62,223 nt of DNA from contig JAISJI010000037.1 of assembly GCA_031261605.1 (NCBI GenBank), forward strand, positions 1 to 62,223. Direction: 5' to 3'. Within the stretch, counting starts at the first letter, position 1. Every line of letters starts with the position of its first letter. Below the pieces are notes generated by a model. It was not told the origin of the DNA, made no database searches, and was given only the letters and a program-made list of their open reading frames with translations. The DNA comes from Ignavibacteria bacterium (GTDB lineage: Bacteria > Bacteroidota > Ignavibacteria > Kapaibacteriales > UBA2268). Positions 18,544-27,694 of this stretch are shown piece by piece. Both the position numbers and the translations under genes were made by a program.

Positions 18544-20349
18544 ATGAACACACAAAAGCTATTACTAATACTTTCATTTTCCATTCTTTCATTACTGCAT
18601 TTCTCTTGCTCCACCCCACTGACAACTGAATTTATGCAGAATAGGACATCGATAGTTGCCGGAGATTCAGCAAAGATTCACTGGCGGTTTTATGGAGCGG
18701 ACTACGTGGCTATTGCTGGACACAATGAACATTATTCGCCAATAGATAGTGCTATTGTTTTGCCAAATGAAACAGGTCATTACTATGTTATCGCACATTC
18801 AATATATGATGATATATTAATTACTGACTGGCTGGTTGAGGTGAGCGACCCGTATGATAAGGGTATTAATAGAGTGCCTATTGCAGGTAGTCCGGTGGAT
18901 AATTCAAATGAAGAAGGAGATATAGCGAATGTTAATTCATTCACAATAACGGGTATTGTTGCTGATGCTGATAATAAATACTACTTGCGTTTTGTAGCGA
19001 ATGATGTAAATGGCGAATTGGTGCATAATCTAAATTTCAATAGCGATAACGTAACGCTTGCTGCACCACATAAATCGGCTATAAACATTAGAGCGAGCAA
19101 TATATCGGAATACAAAGTAAGCGATGCAGTTAAATACAACTTCTGCTTTTGTATAGATAACTCCGCTGCAGCAGAATATAATTCTACAATAGTTAAAAGC
19201 ATAGCTTTACTTCCCAACATACAGCCCGAATCTAACAATTTATACATATCATACTTTAATCAAAATTATGGTGGAGTAGAGAAAGTGGATGGCAATATTG
19301 CAAATAAAATACCGCTCCAATCTGGCTTCTGTGCAAGCAATAAATCGGTAGGGCAAGCAATTAATTACTTGGTAAATACAGAAGGACGGAATGTTATAGT
19401 GTTGATTACGAGTAGTGCCGACAATGCTTCTGTTCTCTATGATGAGCGCGACTTAATTGAGCATTCAAACCGATATAACATTCCAATATACGTAATTGCT
19501 ATTGGCTCCTCCACTTATACATATAATTTGGAATATCTTGCTAATGCAACTGGTGGCAGATTATTCCTATTAAACGACTACGAAGTTAATACAACAGCAG
19601 ATTATTTGAAACTAATTATTGCATCCCAACGCCATTTTTACAATGCAGAGATAGTAGCGGAAGTGCCATATATAGAGCGGAAAATGGTTGTGGAAATGGA
19701 TATGCTTATAGGAGAAAATGATGTGCTGACTGATGGCATATATTATCCATTGCTGCCGGAGAAAATATTTGCTGAATATGAATACCAAATATTAGCATCT
19801 TATCCACTAGGCGATACATTGTTGTCGGAACATTATTTTCCACAGATAGCAAATTTAGCCGATGTTATGAAAGCAAATCCAGAGTTAATAGTAGAACTTA
19901 TAGGTAATGCCAGCGCAAAGGAAGGAAACGATGAAACTTGCAAAAAAATTGCGTTACGTAGAGCACAGATAGTTCGCAGGAAGTTGATAGAATACGGAGT
20001 GCATCCCGAGCAAATGCGACTATATTCCGAAGGAGCGGAGAGCCCGTGGTATCAAATACCGAGTAAAGATTGGCAAGTGGATTATAATAATAGAGTTGGG
20101 ATACGTTGGCTCTTGCCTGAGGAATATCCTTACGAAATTATTGCGGAGTATTCAACATCGGAAAACGATGCAATAGAGATAGTAGAAAAGTGGGAGAAAA
20201 AGGGTTATCAATCCTATTATCAGCGAGTTATGAAGAACGACAGACCAGCATATAGAGTATTAATCTGGGGCTACCAAACGGAAGAGGAAGCCGATAATTA
20301 TGCACAGAAATTAAGTAAAGAATACAAGCGGTTATTCGTTGTGAAATAG
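18544..20349 (+). CDS. Outer-membrane lipoprotein with vWA, OmpA-like and SPOR-like regions
   Basis: A 601-residue lipoprotein. The signal peptide ends in the lipobox LHFSC, giving an acylated Cys. The middle (about 190-360) reads like a von Willebrand A fold with VIVLITSSADN and IYVIAIGSS strands, although no full MIDAS is evident. An OmpA_C-type peptidoglycan-binding domain follows (about 395-520: VELIGNASAKEG, ALRRAQIVRRKLIEYGV, NNRVGIRW). The last ~75 residues (YQSYYQRVMKNDRPAYRVLIWGYQTEEEA, shown in two parts here as YQSYYQRVMKNDR and YRVLIWGYQTEEEA) resemble a SPOR domain that binds denuded glycan. It probably anchors the outer membrane to peptidoglycan. It overlaps folK by 18 bp at the 3' ends. 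Confidence 0.8.
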   Translation: MNTQKLLLILSFSILSLLHFSCSTPLTTEFMQNRTSIVAGDSAKIHWRFYGADYVAIAGHNEHYSPIDSAIVLPNETGHYYVIAHSIYDDILITDWLVEVSDPYDKGINRVPIAGSPVDNSNEEGDIANVNSFTITGIVADADNKYYLRFVANDVNGELVHNLNFNSDNVTLAAPHKSAINIRASNISEYKVSDAVKYNFCFCIDNSAAAEYNSTIVKSIALLPNIQPESNNLYISYFNQNYGGVEKVDGNIANKIPLQSGFCASNKSVGQAINYLVNTEGRNVIVLITSSADNASVLYDERDLIEHSNRYNIPIYVIAIGSSTYTYNLEYLANATGGRLFLLNDYEVNTTADYLKLIIASQRHFYNAEIVAEVPYIERKMVVEMDMLIGENDVLTDGIYYPLLPEKIFAEYEYQILASYPLGDTLLSEHYFPQIANLADVMKANPELIVELIGNASAKEGNDETCKKIALRRAQIVRRKLIEYGVHPEQMRLYSEGAESPWYQIPSKDWQVDYNNRVGIRWLLPEEYPYEIIAEYSTSENDAIEIVEKWEKKGYQSYYQRVMKNDRPAYRVLIWGYQTEEEADNYAQKLSKEYKRLFVVK

Positions 20350-20862
20350 TTGGACATATAAGTTATCATTACATAGAGCAAGCAGTTCGCCGATATTCTT
20401 ATGCAAAATTGGATGCACTGCATCAGGCATTATTTCATTGCAGGGAACAAGCACAAAATTGCGTAAGTGCATATATGGATGAGGGATAGTGAGCGATGGA
20501 GTATCCATTATAATGCTATCATACAGCAGGATGTCAATATCAATTACACGCTCTGTCCATTTGGGAGCGGATGTTCTGCCCATCTGCACTTCAATAGATT
20601 TACAGAAGTGCAATAGTTCAATTGGCGACAGGTTAGTATTTATAGATGTAGCGATATTGATAAAGGGCGGTTGCTTGGCATTCCCAAATGGCTCTGTTTC
20701 GTAATACGAGGATGTGGTAAGTATATTGCATTCCGTTGATAAGCGAGACAATGCTTGTCGGATATTATCGACCCTATCACCACGATTAGAGCCGAGTGAT
20801 AGTAGTGAACAATGAAGGGCTGAACTGTAATCATCGTTCTTTGCTGGCTTCGACCTCAACAT
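20332..20862 (-). CDS. folK: 2-amino-4-hydroxy-6-hydroxymethyldihydropteridine pyrophosphokinase
   Basis: Transfers pyrophosphate from ATP to 6-hydroxymethyl-7,8-dihydropterin in folate synthesis. The 176 residues contain the hallmark motifs LSLGSNRGDR, YETEPFG, ERVIDIDILLYD and IPHPYMHLRNFVLVP. The 5' end overlaps folB by 32 bp, and the two act in consecutive steps, so they form one operon. The 3' end overlaps the convergent lipoprotein gene by 18 bp. The first ~15 residues precede the conserved core, and the start could be slightly further in. Confidence 0.95.
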   Translation of the reverse strand: MLRSKPAKNDDYSSALHCSLLSLGSNRGDRVDNIRQALSRLSTECNILTTSSYYETEPFGNAKQPPFINIATSINTNLSPIELLHFCKSIEVQMGRTSAPKWTERVIDIDILLYDSIIMDTPSLTIPHPYMHLRNFVLVPCNEIMPDAVHPILHKNIGELLALCNDNLYVQLFHNE

Positions 20863-21190
20863 AATCTACACAATGGTTTATTGGAACATCTATTTTGCGG
20901 ATACGCACGGTGGCTTTCTCTACCAAATCATATTCTTCTAACAGATTGAGTAGAATATTATCGGCAAGTGTTTCAATTAAATTGAAGGTCTCATTTTCTA
21001 CAATATCGGATACTGTAAATAGGACATCGTTGTAGTTGATGGCGTAGCTAACGTCATCGGACTCTATTGCTTTAGTAGCATCGTAGTAGATGTCCAAATC
21101 CAATTGGTATTTTCCGCCGAGTGCTTTTTCAGCAGTTGAGACGCCATTATAGCAGTAGTATATGGCGTTTTTTATTTGTATTTTTGTCAT
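20831..21190 (-). CDS. folB: Dihydroneopterin aldolase
   Basis: Converts 7,8-dihydroneopterin to 6-hydroxymethyl-7,8-dihydropterin and glycolaldehyde, the step before FolK. The 119-residue length is standard. Family features seen: GVSTAEKALGGKYQLDLDIYYD (the usual 'E...Q.f.vdl.l' start, here split as GVSTAEKALGG and YQLDLDIYYD), SYAINYNDV, FNLIETLADNI and the ending RIRKIDVPINH. It overlaps folK by 32 bp. Confidence 0.93.
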   Translation of the reverse strand: MTKIQIKNAIYYCYNGVSTAEKALGGKYQLDLDIYYDATKAIESDDVSYAINYNDVLFTVSDIVENETFNLIETLADNILLNLLEEYDLVEKATVRIRKIDVPINHCVDYVEVEASKER

Positions 21191-21209
21191 AATTATTTTT
21201 GAATATGAT

Positions 21210-21941
21210 TTATTTATTTGGAACAGACGAAACTACATATACGAAAGCCCCATCTCCGTAAGTAAACCATTTGCTTACGGTTATACCCGTTTCGTTTAAC
21301 CAATCATTAAATGCCCTAGTTTCACCTAAATTTTTTGATGCCTTGTAGCATAATTCATCGTCCAATACTATTATAGTTCCCGGTTGAACAATGGGAGTGA
21401 TGAATTTGAATACATCTACTGCTGCAACATAGGTATCGCTATCTATCATTACTACTTTTGCTGCGGTAATACCCATAGCTGATGCACCGCATTTTAATGA
21501 GTCGCAGAAGAAACCTTTAACAAGTTTAACATCAAATTTTTTAGTTCGCGGTTTCAATCTCCGTCTAACTTTTTCTATATCCGTAGCAAAATTAGAGTGT
21601 ATAAAGAATGGGTGATTATCTTCATCTTCTAATTCGCCAAACCCCTCAAAAGAATCAAATCCAAAGAACCTACAAAGTTCTTGGGAGTGTTGGGGGGGAT
21701 GGCAGTACATTAAGGACTTGTTATAGCACTTTATAGCGTGTGATAGGGATGAGCCGGCATATACTCCAAATTCTAAATAATCGCCTTCTACATTTTCTAA
21801 CGCAGAATAGTAAAATATTTTTGATAATGCAACATATTTCCCTACTGCATGAATAATAGCAGGATTAACATTTGCGATAATGGAAGAAACCATATCCTGC
21901 GCAAAAGTCATCGCAGCAAGTATTCCAAATTTTGATTTCAT
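21210..21941 (-). CDS. TylF/MycF-like class I SAM-dependent methyltransferase
   Basis: A 243-residue protein of the TylF macrocin O-methyltransferase family. The SAM-binding motif is GDYLEFGVYAGSSL; further family motifs are FFGFDSFEGFGE, VKGFFCDSL, VVMIDSDTYVAAVDVF and GTIIVLDDELCY with metal-binding acidic residues. It may methylate a sugar hydroxyl of a surface glycan (inference from family only). It is 19 bp upstream of folB on the same strand, so co-transcription is likely though a metabolic link is not obvious. Confidence 0.8.
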   Translation of the reverse strand: MKSKFGILAAMTFAQDMVSSIIANVNPAIIHAVGKYVALSKIFYYSALENVEGDYLEFGVYAGSSLSHAIKCYNKSLMYCHPPQHSQELCRFFGFDSFEGFGELEDEDNHPFFIHSNFATDIEKVRRRLKPRTKKFDVKLVKGFFCDSLKCGASAMGITAAKVVMIDSDTYVAAVDVFKFITPIVQPGTIIVLDDELCYKASKNLGETRAFNDWLNETGITVSKWFTYGDGAFVYVVSSVPNK

Positions 21942-21981
21942 ATTGTTTTTTTATTTATAAATTGTAAAAAAAAATACTTAA

Positions 21982-23301
21982 TTACACCGCATACACAAGT
22001 TCATTTTGCGTTAGATGCTTGCTATGTATGGTATTTGGTGCGACAAATGAACGAGTTGGCTTAACACATTTCTCAAACTCATCTCTAAACTTGTTGATGA
22101 AGCCCTTTATGGGCCAAGCACAAGCATCTCCCAATGCACAAACAGTGCGGTTTTCTATATTGGATGCAACATCATACAGCAGGTCAATATCTTGACTTGT
22201 AGCATCGCCAGCGACAATGCGTTTAAGTATTTTCTCCATCCATCCATTTCCTTCTCTGCAAGGTGTGCATTGACCGCAACTCTCGTGGTGGAAGAAGTGC
22301 GAAATGCGAAGACATATCTTTGCGAGGTTAGCGTCTTCGTCAATAACAATAATGCCACCGGTGCCAATACCAGAGCCGATTTTGCGTAATGAATCTGAGT
22401 CCATAGGCAAGTTTTCTATCTCATCAGCACGGAGCGGAACCATAGATGCACCACCAGGTATAACCGCTTTGAGTTTCTTATTATTTGGGATGCCGCCGCA
22501 AATATCGTATAGCAGGTGAGTCATCAATGTGCCAGTAGGAAGTTCATACACACCGGGTTTATTGATGTTGCCACTAACGCCGAACAGCATATTACCGCAT
22601 TGAGTTGGAGTTCCTATTTTGGCAAATTCTTCTGCGCCGAGCCGGAATATAGCAGGGACAGTGGCAATGGTCTCAGCATTATTCACGGTTGTAGGATGTC
22701 CCCATAAGCCAGCGCCGGCTGGGAATGGTGGTTTGTTGCGAGGATATGCACGCTTTCCTTCTATACTATTCATTTGTGCTGTCTCTTCGCCACATACATA
22801 AGCACCAGCACCTTTATGAACATAGATTTCTGTCTTGAAGTCCGTGCCGAAGGTCTGTTTCATCTTATCGCCGAGCAAGCCAGCATCATACGCTTCATCC
22901 AGAGCGGTTTGCATACAATTCACCCATTTGTGATACTCGCCTCTGATGTATATGTATGAAGTGGTAACGCCCATCGCTTTTGCAGCAACGATAGTTCCTT
23001 CAATAAGTTGATGGGGATTGAATTCTAATATTTGTCTGTCTTTGAAAGACCCGGGCTCGCTCTCATCTCCATTTACACATAGGTATTTCGGACCGGTGTA
23101 ATCCTGCGGCATAAAGCTCCACTTCACACCGGTAGGGAATCCTGCACCACCGCGTCCTTTGAGATTTGATGTTTTCACAATATTTATGATGTCAGCAGGA
23201 GACATTTGCAATGCTTTTTTCGCTTGCTCGTAGCCACCATTTTGGCGATATACAGCAAGTTTATTTAGATTGTCTATGTCGGGTAAAAGGTATTTTGGCA
23301 T
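21982..23301 (-). CDS. nuoF: NADH-quinone oxidoreductase subunit F (diaphorase subunit)
   Basis: Binds NADH, FMN and the N3 [4Fe-4S] cluster of complex I. The 439-residue length matches NuoF and lacks the extra ferredoxin domains of hydrogenase HydB-type homologues. The FMN/NADH site GRGGAGFPTGVKW and YVCGEETA, and the cluster ligands ESCGQCTPCREG plus the fourth Cys in RTVCALGDA, are intact. No nuoE, nuoG or other complex I gene is next to it. It sits alone between the HD-domain and methyltransferase genes. Confidence 0.93.
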   Translation of the reverse strand: MPKYLLPDIDNLNKLAVYRQNGGYEQAKKALQMSPADIINIVKTSNLKGRGGAGFPTGVKWSFMPQDYTGPKYLCVNGDESEPGSFKDRQILEFNPHQLIEGTIVAAKAMGVTTSYIYIRGEYHKWVNCMQTALDEAYDAGLLGDKMKQTFGTDFKTEIYVHKGAGAYVCGEETAQMNSIEGKRAYPRNKPPFPAGAGLWGHPTTVNNAETIATVPAIFRLGAEEFAKIGTPTQCGNMLFGVSGNINKPGVYELPTGTLMTHLLYDICGGIPNNKKLKAVIPGGASMVPLRADEIENLPMDSDSLRKIGSGIGTGGIIVIDEDANLAKICLRISHFFHHESCGQCTPCREGNGWMEKILKRIVAGDATSQDIDLLYDVASNIENRTVCALGDACAWPIKGFINKFRDEFEKCVKPTRSFVAPNTIHSKHLTQNELVYAV

Positions 23302-23335
23302 AATGGTTATTGTGTAAAGTTAGTTGTTGGTAAAA

Positions 23336-24529
23336 TTAAAAGAGAATGCCAAGTTTTATGTTAGCAATAGATTTATTTTTATTATCTTCTTTAATACGGA
23401 CGGTCGCATCTACTAACTCTGGGGCAGTAATGCCTGCCTCTATGGATTTTTTTGCTTCCATATATGCAGCGTATTGGTCTGCAAAGCGAATGAGTTCGCC
23501 GTCGTATGGTAAGTATTTGTCTGTGTTGTATTTATCTGAAATTTCTTGTGAGGTGATTTCAGCGTGTAACGTATCATTGACTACAATTTTGTTGGTAAAT
23601 TCGTCTTGTGTCCAATATTTCAATTCGTCTTCCCATTCTGGCTCTAAGTATGGAAAGATTTCCATATCTGCCAATGAATGCTCTAATTGCGTTATTAAAT
23701 GGTCTAAGTTCTCTGATGACCGCTTAACGGGAGATATTATATCGCGTGTAACTACCTCTGGCAAGTCATGGAATAACGCTCCGAAGAAGTTGTTATACAT
23801 ACGCTTATCGCAGCAGTCCAAATCCAATGATAGCAGATATGTAAGAGCAGCAACATACATCATATGACCAAGAACGGTTGTCTTAGGAACACGTGGAGTT
23901 TGTGCCCAGCGTATCTGGAATCGCAGTTGTCCGCATAGGTCAATAAAGTTAGTGATTGATTTATTGCTTAGCAGATTGTCTATACCTGTGATTCCGCTAT
24001 AGCAATACAGACGCTGGCGTATTTCGTGTTCTACTTTTGCATTTTGGTATTGGAATGGATTGCAGCACTTCACCACTTGGAATTCCCAGAAACTTGCATA
24101 AATATGTGCAGCATCAATAACTCTATATGTTAGTGTTGTTCTATCATTTTCATCAAATAGGAAATTATAAAAACTTTCCTTCAGTGTGTCATTTTCTATA
24201 ATTTGGTCGAACTTGGAATATACGAATTGGTTCAACTTATTAAAGGCATCTTTATGTTTCTTTATCTCTTGGTATATCGGCGACTTAATATCAGAGATAA
24301 CGATACGGCGTAGCAGTTCAAAGATGGAGTCCTGAATTACGATATTCCAATCAATTTTGCAGCCGTTCATCTCTTCATATTTTCCCAGAGTATATGCGAT
24401 AATGAGTTTATGTCCGTGCTTATCCATTTCTGCAAGTGGCATTTGTCTAACTCTGTCGTTCCAACGTTCAATATAGAATCCTCTAAATAGTTCATTGGCA
24501 ATTGGTTGGTTTAATTTCATTCTACCCAC
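23336..24529 (-). CDS. HD-domain phosphohydrolase (YfbR/HDDC2-like C-terminal half)
   Basis: A 397-residue cytoplasmic protein. The C-terminal half carries an HD fold with metal ligands in LGHMMYVAALTYLLS (His), FFGALFHDLPEVVTRDI (His-Asp) and IRFADQYAAYMEA (Asp). The HDxPEV...D..SPVK arrangement resembles YfbR 5'-deoxynucleotidases. The N-terminal ~180 residues are not recognised. The start overlaps the stop of the upstream secreted unknown by 13 bp, so the two are translationally linked. A nucleotide or nucleotide-like substrate is an inference. Confidence 0.75.
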   Translation of the reverse strand: MGRMKLNQPIANELFRGFYIERWNDRVRQMPLAEMDKHGHKLIIAYTLGKYEEMNGCKIDWNIVIQDSIFELLRRIVISDIKSPIYQEIKKHKDAFNKLNQFVYSKFDQIIENDTLKESFYNFLFDENDRTTLTYRVIDAAHIYASFWEFQVVKCCNPFQYQNAKVEHEIRQRLYCYSGITGIDNLLSNKSITNFIDLCGQLRFQIRWAQTPRVPKTTVLGHMMYVAALTYLLSLDLDCCDKRMYNNFFGALFHDLPEVVTRDIISPVKRSSENLDHLITQLEHSLADMEIFPYLEPEWEDELKYWTQDEFTNKIVVNDTLHAEITSQEISDKYNTDKYLPYDGELIRFADQYAAYMEAKKSIEAGITAPELVDATVRIKEDNKNKSIANIKLGILF

Positions 24530-25491
24530 CTTTTGTTACTTATGAATTCAAATTTGATTTCAGTGGTTATGTCGTCTGTCCATTTGTGTTTGTTGTATTC
24601 TGCAATGGCTTTTGTGGTGAATGTTCCATTAGCAGTTCTAACTAATCCACGTGGAGAGATGCACATTTCCCAATAGCCAGTGGAGTAACTTTTGCTATCC
24701 ACAGGCACGAGTATTCTGTTAAGCCCGATGACGTTGGTGTAATCAACGGTATTTGGATACATTTTCGGAATATCTGCTTTGAAGTAGAAGTCCTTGCCAT
24801 CGTATTTTTCGAACAAAACGGTAGCGGTATCGCAAGTATAGCGAACGCCTTCAATTGGAATTGTGAATTTCGTTCGCCAAGTAGAATCCACTGCATATCT
24901 ACCACTATGCACAACGCCTTTATTCATATCGGTAAGGAATATTAGATTGTCGTCGGTGTTGGCTTTTTTCCAAATATATTGCAGAATTGAATCGCTCATT
25001 TTATCAATGTTATCGCGTGCTTCGGTGAGGGATTCACTTTCTATTTTAGCAACTTCAAAATATGGCGAAATGGTTGTATAGAACTCTCTTCCCATAATAG
25101 CGAAAACATTGTCGAAGTCAGTGACATCAGGGATAAAGAAGTCATCATCTTGGGAACTCCATACAATATTGGTTGTGTCTCCCTTGTATAGATAATGAAT
25201 AGAATCCAATGTTGTCTTAACTTCCGCAAAGCCATCCGTTGGAGATGTCGGGCGCCAATAGGATATAAATAGTTCTATTGTTCGCTCATACGATTTGGTC
25301 GAGTTGTCATCAAGGGAACGATTAACTTTAGTGGTGTAAGTCATTTTGTATAGATTGGTAACTCTATCGCCGAAATCGTATTGTATTTTATAATGACGCA
25401 CTTCTTCGCGTGTAGGGTAAGTATCGTTGTTCTGGCAAAATAGGAGTTGTGATGCCAAAATACAGATAGCCAGAGTTATTGCTTGTTTCAT
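24517..25491 (-). CDS. Secreted protein of unknown function
   Basis: Not recognised. A 324-residue protein with signal peptide MKQAITLAICILASQLLFCQ (predicted mature N-terminus Gln, or an atypical lipobox at the Cys). The mature part is beta-rich, with repeated aromatic positions and YKIQYDFGDRVTNLYKMTY near the start, and lacks a T9SS domain. It is probably periplasmic or outer-membrane-associated. It overlaps the HD-domain gene by 13 bp and is the first gene of that operon. Confidence 0.75.
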   Translation of the reverse strand: MKQAITLAICILASQLLFCQNNDTYPTREEVRHYKIQYDFGDRVTNLYKMTYTTKVNRSLDDNSTKSYERTIELFISYWRPTSPTDGFAEVKTTLDSIHYLYKGDTTNIVWSSQDDDFFIPDVTDFDNVFAIMGREFYTTISPYFEVAKIESESLTEARDNIDKMSDSILQYIWKKANTDDNLIFLTDMNKGVVHSGRYAVDSTWRTKFTIPIEGVRYTCDTATVLFEKYDGKDFYFKADIPKMYPNTVDYTNVIGLNRILVPVDSKSYSTGYWEMCISPRGLVRTANGTFTTKAIAEYNKHKWTDDITTEIKFEFISNKRWVE

Positions 25492-25623
25492 TTTCTTTCC
25501 AGATTAATCTCATCTAATAACGTAAATATAATAAAAAATAACTAATATTCTGTTATCATTATCAAATTGTTGTAAATTATTAGTAAATTAGTATTATAGA
25601 AATTTAACCATAAAGCAAAAAAA

Positions 25624-26544
25624 ATGAAAATTCTTATTACTGGTGGTGCCGGATTCATTGCATCACATATAGCGGATGCCTGCATAGCAGAAGGACACGA
25701 AATATTTATTATCGATGACCTTTCCACAGGCGTTAGTTCTAACATACCATCTAAAGCCAATTTCTTCAATTTGAATATCAATTCTAGCGAAGTGAATTAT
25801 ATCTTTGAGGCAGAACAATTTGATGTGGTAATTCATCACGCTGCCCAGATTAACGTCCGCACCTCCGTATCTGCCCCATTAATAGATGCCGCTATAAACA
25901 TATTCGGTGGCATTAATATATATGAAGCAGCAAGAAAATATGGCGTTAAGAAAATTATATTCTCCTCTACTGGCGGTGCTATATATGGCGACAATGTGAT
26001 ACATCCAACACCAGAAAATAGCGAGTTAGAACCTTGTTCTCCTTATGGTATTGCTAAACTTGCAAATGAGAAGTATCTTAGATTTTACAAAGATACTTAT
26101 GGTGTAGATTTTGTATGTCTTCGCTATGCAAATGTATATGGTCCAAGGCAAAACCCAAAAGGAGAAGCCGGTGTGGTATCCGTTTTTATTAACAAAATGC
26201 TAAATGATGAGCAGCCGATAATTAACGGAACTGGCGAATATATAAGGGATTATGTAAATGTGCGCGATGTTGTTAAAGCGAATCTATTTGCCTTACGGAA
26301 AGAAGTGTCTGGGATTTATAATGTGGGAACGGAAGTAAAAACAACTACCAATCAAATATTTACAATGCTTAATAGTATCATAGGAAAGAATGTAAAGGAA
26401 GTTCATGGTCCAGCAATGCCGGGTGAACAATTAGTGAGTTGCATTAGCCACCAAAAGTTCTTAAAGGAACACGGCTGGAAGCCAGATGTGAAGTTGATTG
26501 ATGGATTAAAGGAGACGGTGGATTACTTCAAAAATGCTCAATAG
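25624..26544 (+). CDS. NAD-dependent sugar-nucleotide epimerase/dehydratase
   Basis: Extended short-chain dehydrogenase, GalE-like, 306 residues. The Rossmann motif GGAGFIAS begins at residue 7, with the acidic residue binding NAD ribose in IIDDLSTG. The catalytic region is SSTGGAIYGD and the Y-x3-K motif is SPYGIAKLANEKY. RYANVYGPRQ and the C-terminal VNVRDVVKA match UDP-glucose 4-epimerase-type enzymes. The exact substrate cannot be read from sequence; UDP-hexose for surface glycans is likely. The 3' end overlaps the convergent aspartokinase-like gene by 17 bp. Confidence 0.9.
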   Translation: MKILITGGAGFIASHIADACIAEGHEIFIIDDLSTGVSSNIPSKANFFNLNINSSEVNYIFEAEQFDVVIHHAAQINVRTSVSAPLIDAAINIFGGINIYEAARKYGVKKIIFSSTGGAIYGDNVIHPTPENSELEPCSPYGIAKLANEKYLRFYKDTYGVDFVCLRYANVYGPRQNPKGEAGVVSVFINKMLNDEQPIINGTGEYIRDYVNVRDVVKANLFALRKEVSGIYNVGTEVKTTTNQIFTMLNSIIGKNVKEVHGPAMPGEQLVSCISHQKFLKEHGWKPDVKLIDGLKETVDYFKNAQ

Positions 26545-27673
26545 TATCCAAAAAGAACTCTATTGTAAAACGCAAAATAGCATTATTATCAGCGAGATAT
26601 ACAATTTTTGCTGTGTTATCTATGTAGTTAGTGTATGAACTAATTAGCGAGAAGGTGTGTTCAGCGATTGCATTGTAGAAATGTAGGTAATCCGCTATTT
26701 CAAAATTCATTATTACCATACAGTTAGTATTATCATTATTCAATATAAATTTATATGGAATGTTATCACCATTCGCTTCAATGATGCTGTATTCGCCATC
26801 AGGAGCAAAGGCGGATTTGTATTTCACATTTATATTAAACTCTCTCAAATAACGTATCATTGGCGGATGTATCAGTTTCAATCCATTATCTGCAAGGTAT
26901 TCAGCCAATTCATACGAAATGCGGTTGGCTACGGCGTTGTTCTTTCCGTCATACAACTTTGGGTCAGCCAAACGAATTCCTTCGGTATCCGTCCAAATTA
27001 CGAACTCCTCCGCATCCATAAGTCCGGCTAATATAGTAGCCGTCAAATTAGAACTTTCATAGCCCATCGTTGTTATCTCATTCTCATTGTTAGATGCTAC
27101 AAATCCTTGTGTAACAATGATTTCATACTGCTGGAAGAGTGGTATCAACGTATTACGAACATTTGCTCGTGTCCTATTTATATCCGGCTTTGCATTTCCG
27201 TAATTAGAATCCGTAATCAGAATATTCGTAATATCGCACTTTATAACACTATGGAGGTATTCCGATAGAAATACCTCCACAATATTGTATGCAAGCACTT
27301 CGCCATAACTAAGAACCAAATCTTGTGTGCGAGGTGTAAGTTCTCTTGTAATAGCGATGCCTTTTATGATATTCAGTAAGTTCTTTTTTTTATTGGCAAT
27401 TAGTGAAACTATATGCCCATAATTCTTACTGTTTGGAAATAATTGCAAACATATTTGTAAATGATAATCTATGATAGAATCAATTATTGCGATAGCATCC
27501 GCTTCATTATTATGCTCTGCCTGCTGGGCAGCTTGCAATAATTTTGCGGTGGTTTTTTCTAAAGCAGACACCACAAGGATTACCTTTGATGTCTCTTGCT
27601 GTAATATTGATTTCAGTTGATGAAAGCCCGATACTTTATTTAGCACAGCCCCACCGAATTTGTAAACCTTCAT
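26528..27673 (-). CDS. Aspartokinase-like protein with altered active site
   Basis: A 381-residue amino-acid-kinase-fold protein resembling aspartate kinase (first step of the Lys/Thr/Met pathway): KFGG near the N-terminus, LSYGEVLAYNI, a TMG...TA loop near residue 205, WTDTEGIRLADPK and a weak ACT-like C-terminus. Key signature positions differ. KFGGTS is KFGGAV, and TMGRGGSDxTA is TMGYESSNLTA, so the Arg and Asp that bind substrate in known aspartokinases are Tyr and Asn. Activity as an aspartokinase is therefore doubtful. It follows the efflux adaptor by 21 bp on the same strand. Confidence 0.75.
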   Translation of the reverse strand: MKVYKFGGAVLNKVSGFHQLKSILQQETSKVILVVSALEKTTAKLLQAAQQAEHNNEADAIAIIDSIIDYHLQICLQLFPNSKNYGHIVSLIANKKKNLLNIIKGIAITRELTPRTQDLVLSYGEVLAYNIVEVFLSEYLHSVIKCDITNILITDSNYGNAKPDINRTRANVRNTLIPLFQQYEIIVTQGFVASNNENEITTMGYESSNLTATILAGLMDAEEFVIWTDTEGIRLADPKLYDGKNNAVANRISYELAEYLADNGLKLIHPPMIRYLREFNINVKYKSAFAPDGEYSIIEANGDNIPYKFILNNDNTNCMVIMNFEIADYLHFYNAIAEHTFSLISSYTNYIDNTAKIVYLADNNAILRFTIEFFLDTIEHF

Positions 27674-27694
27674 AAGATTATTGTATTACTATGT

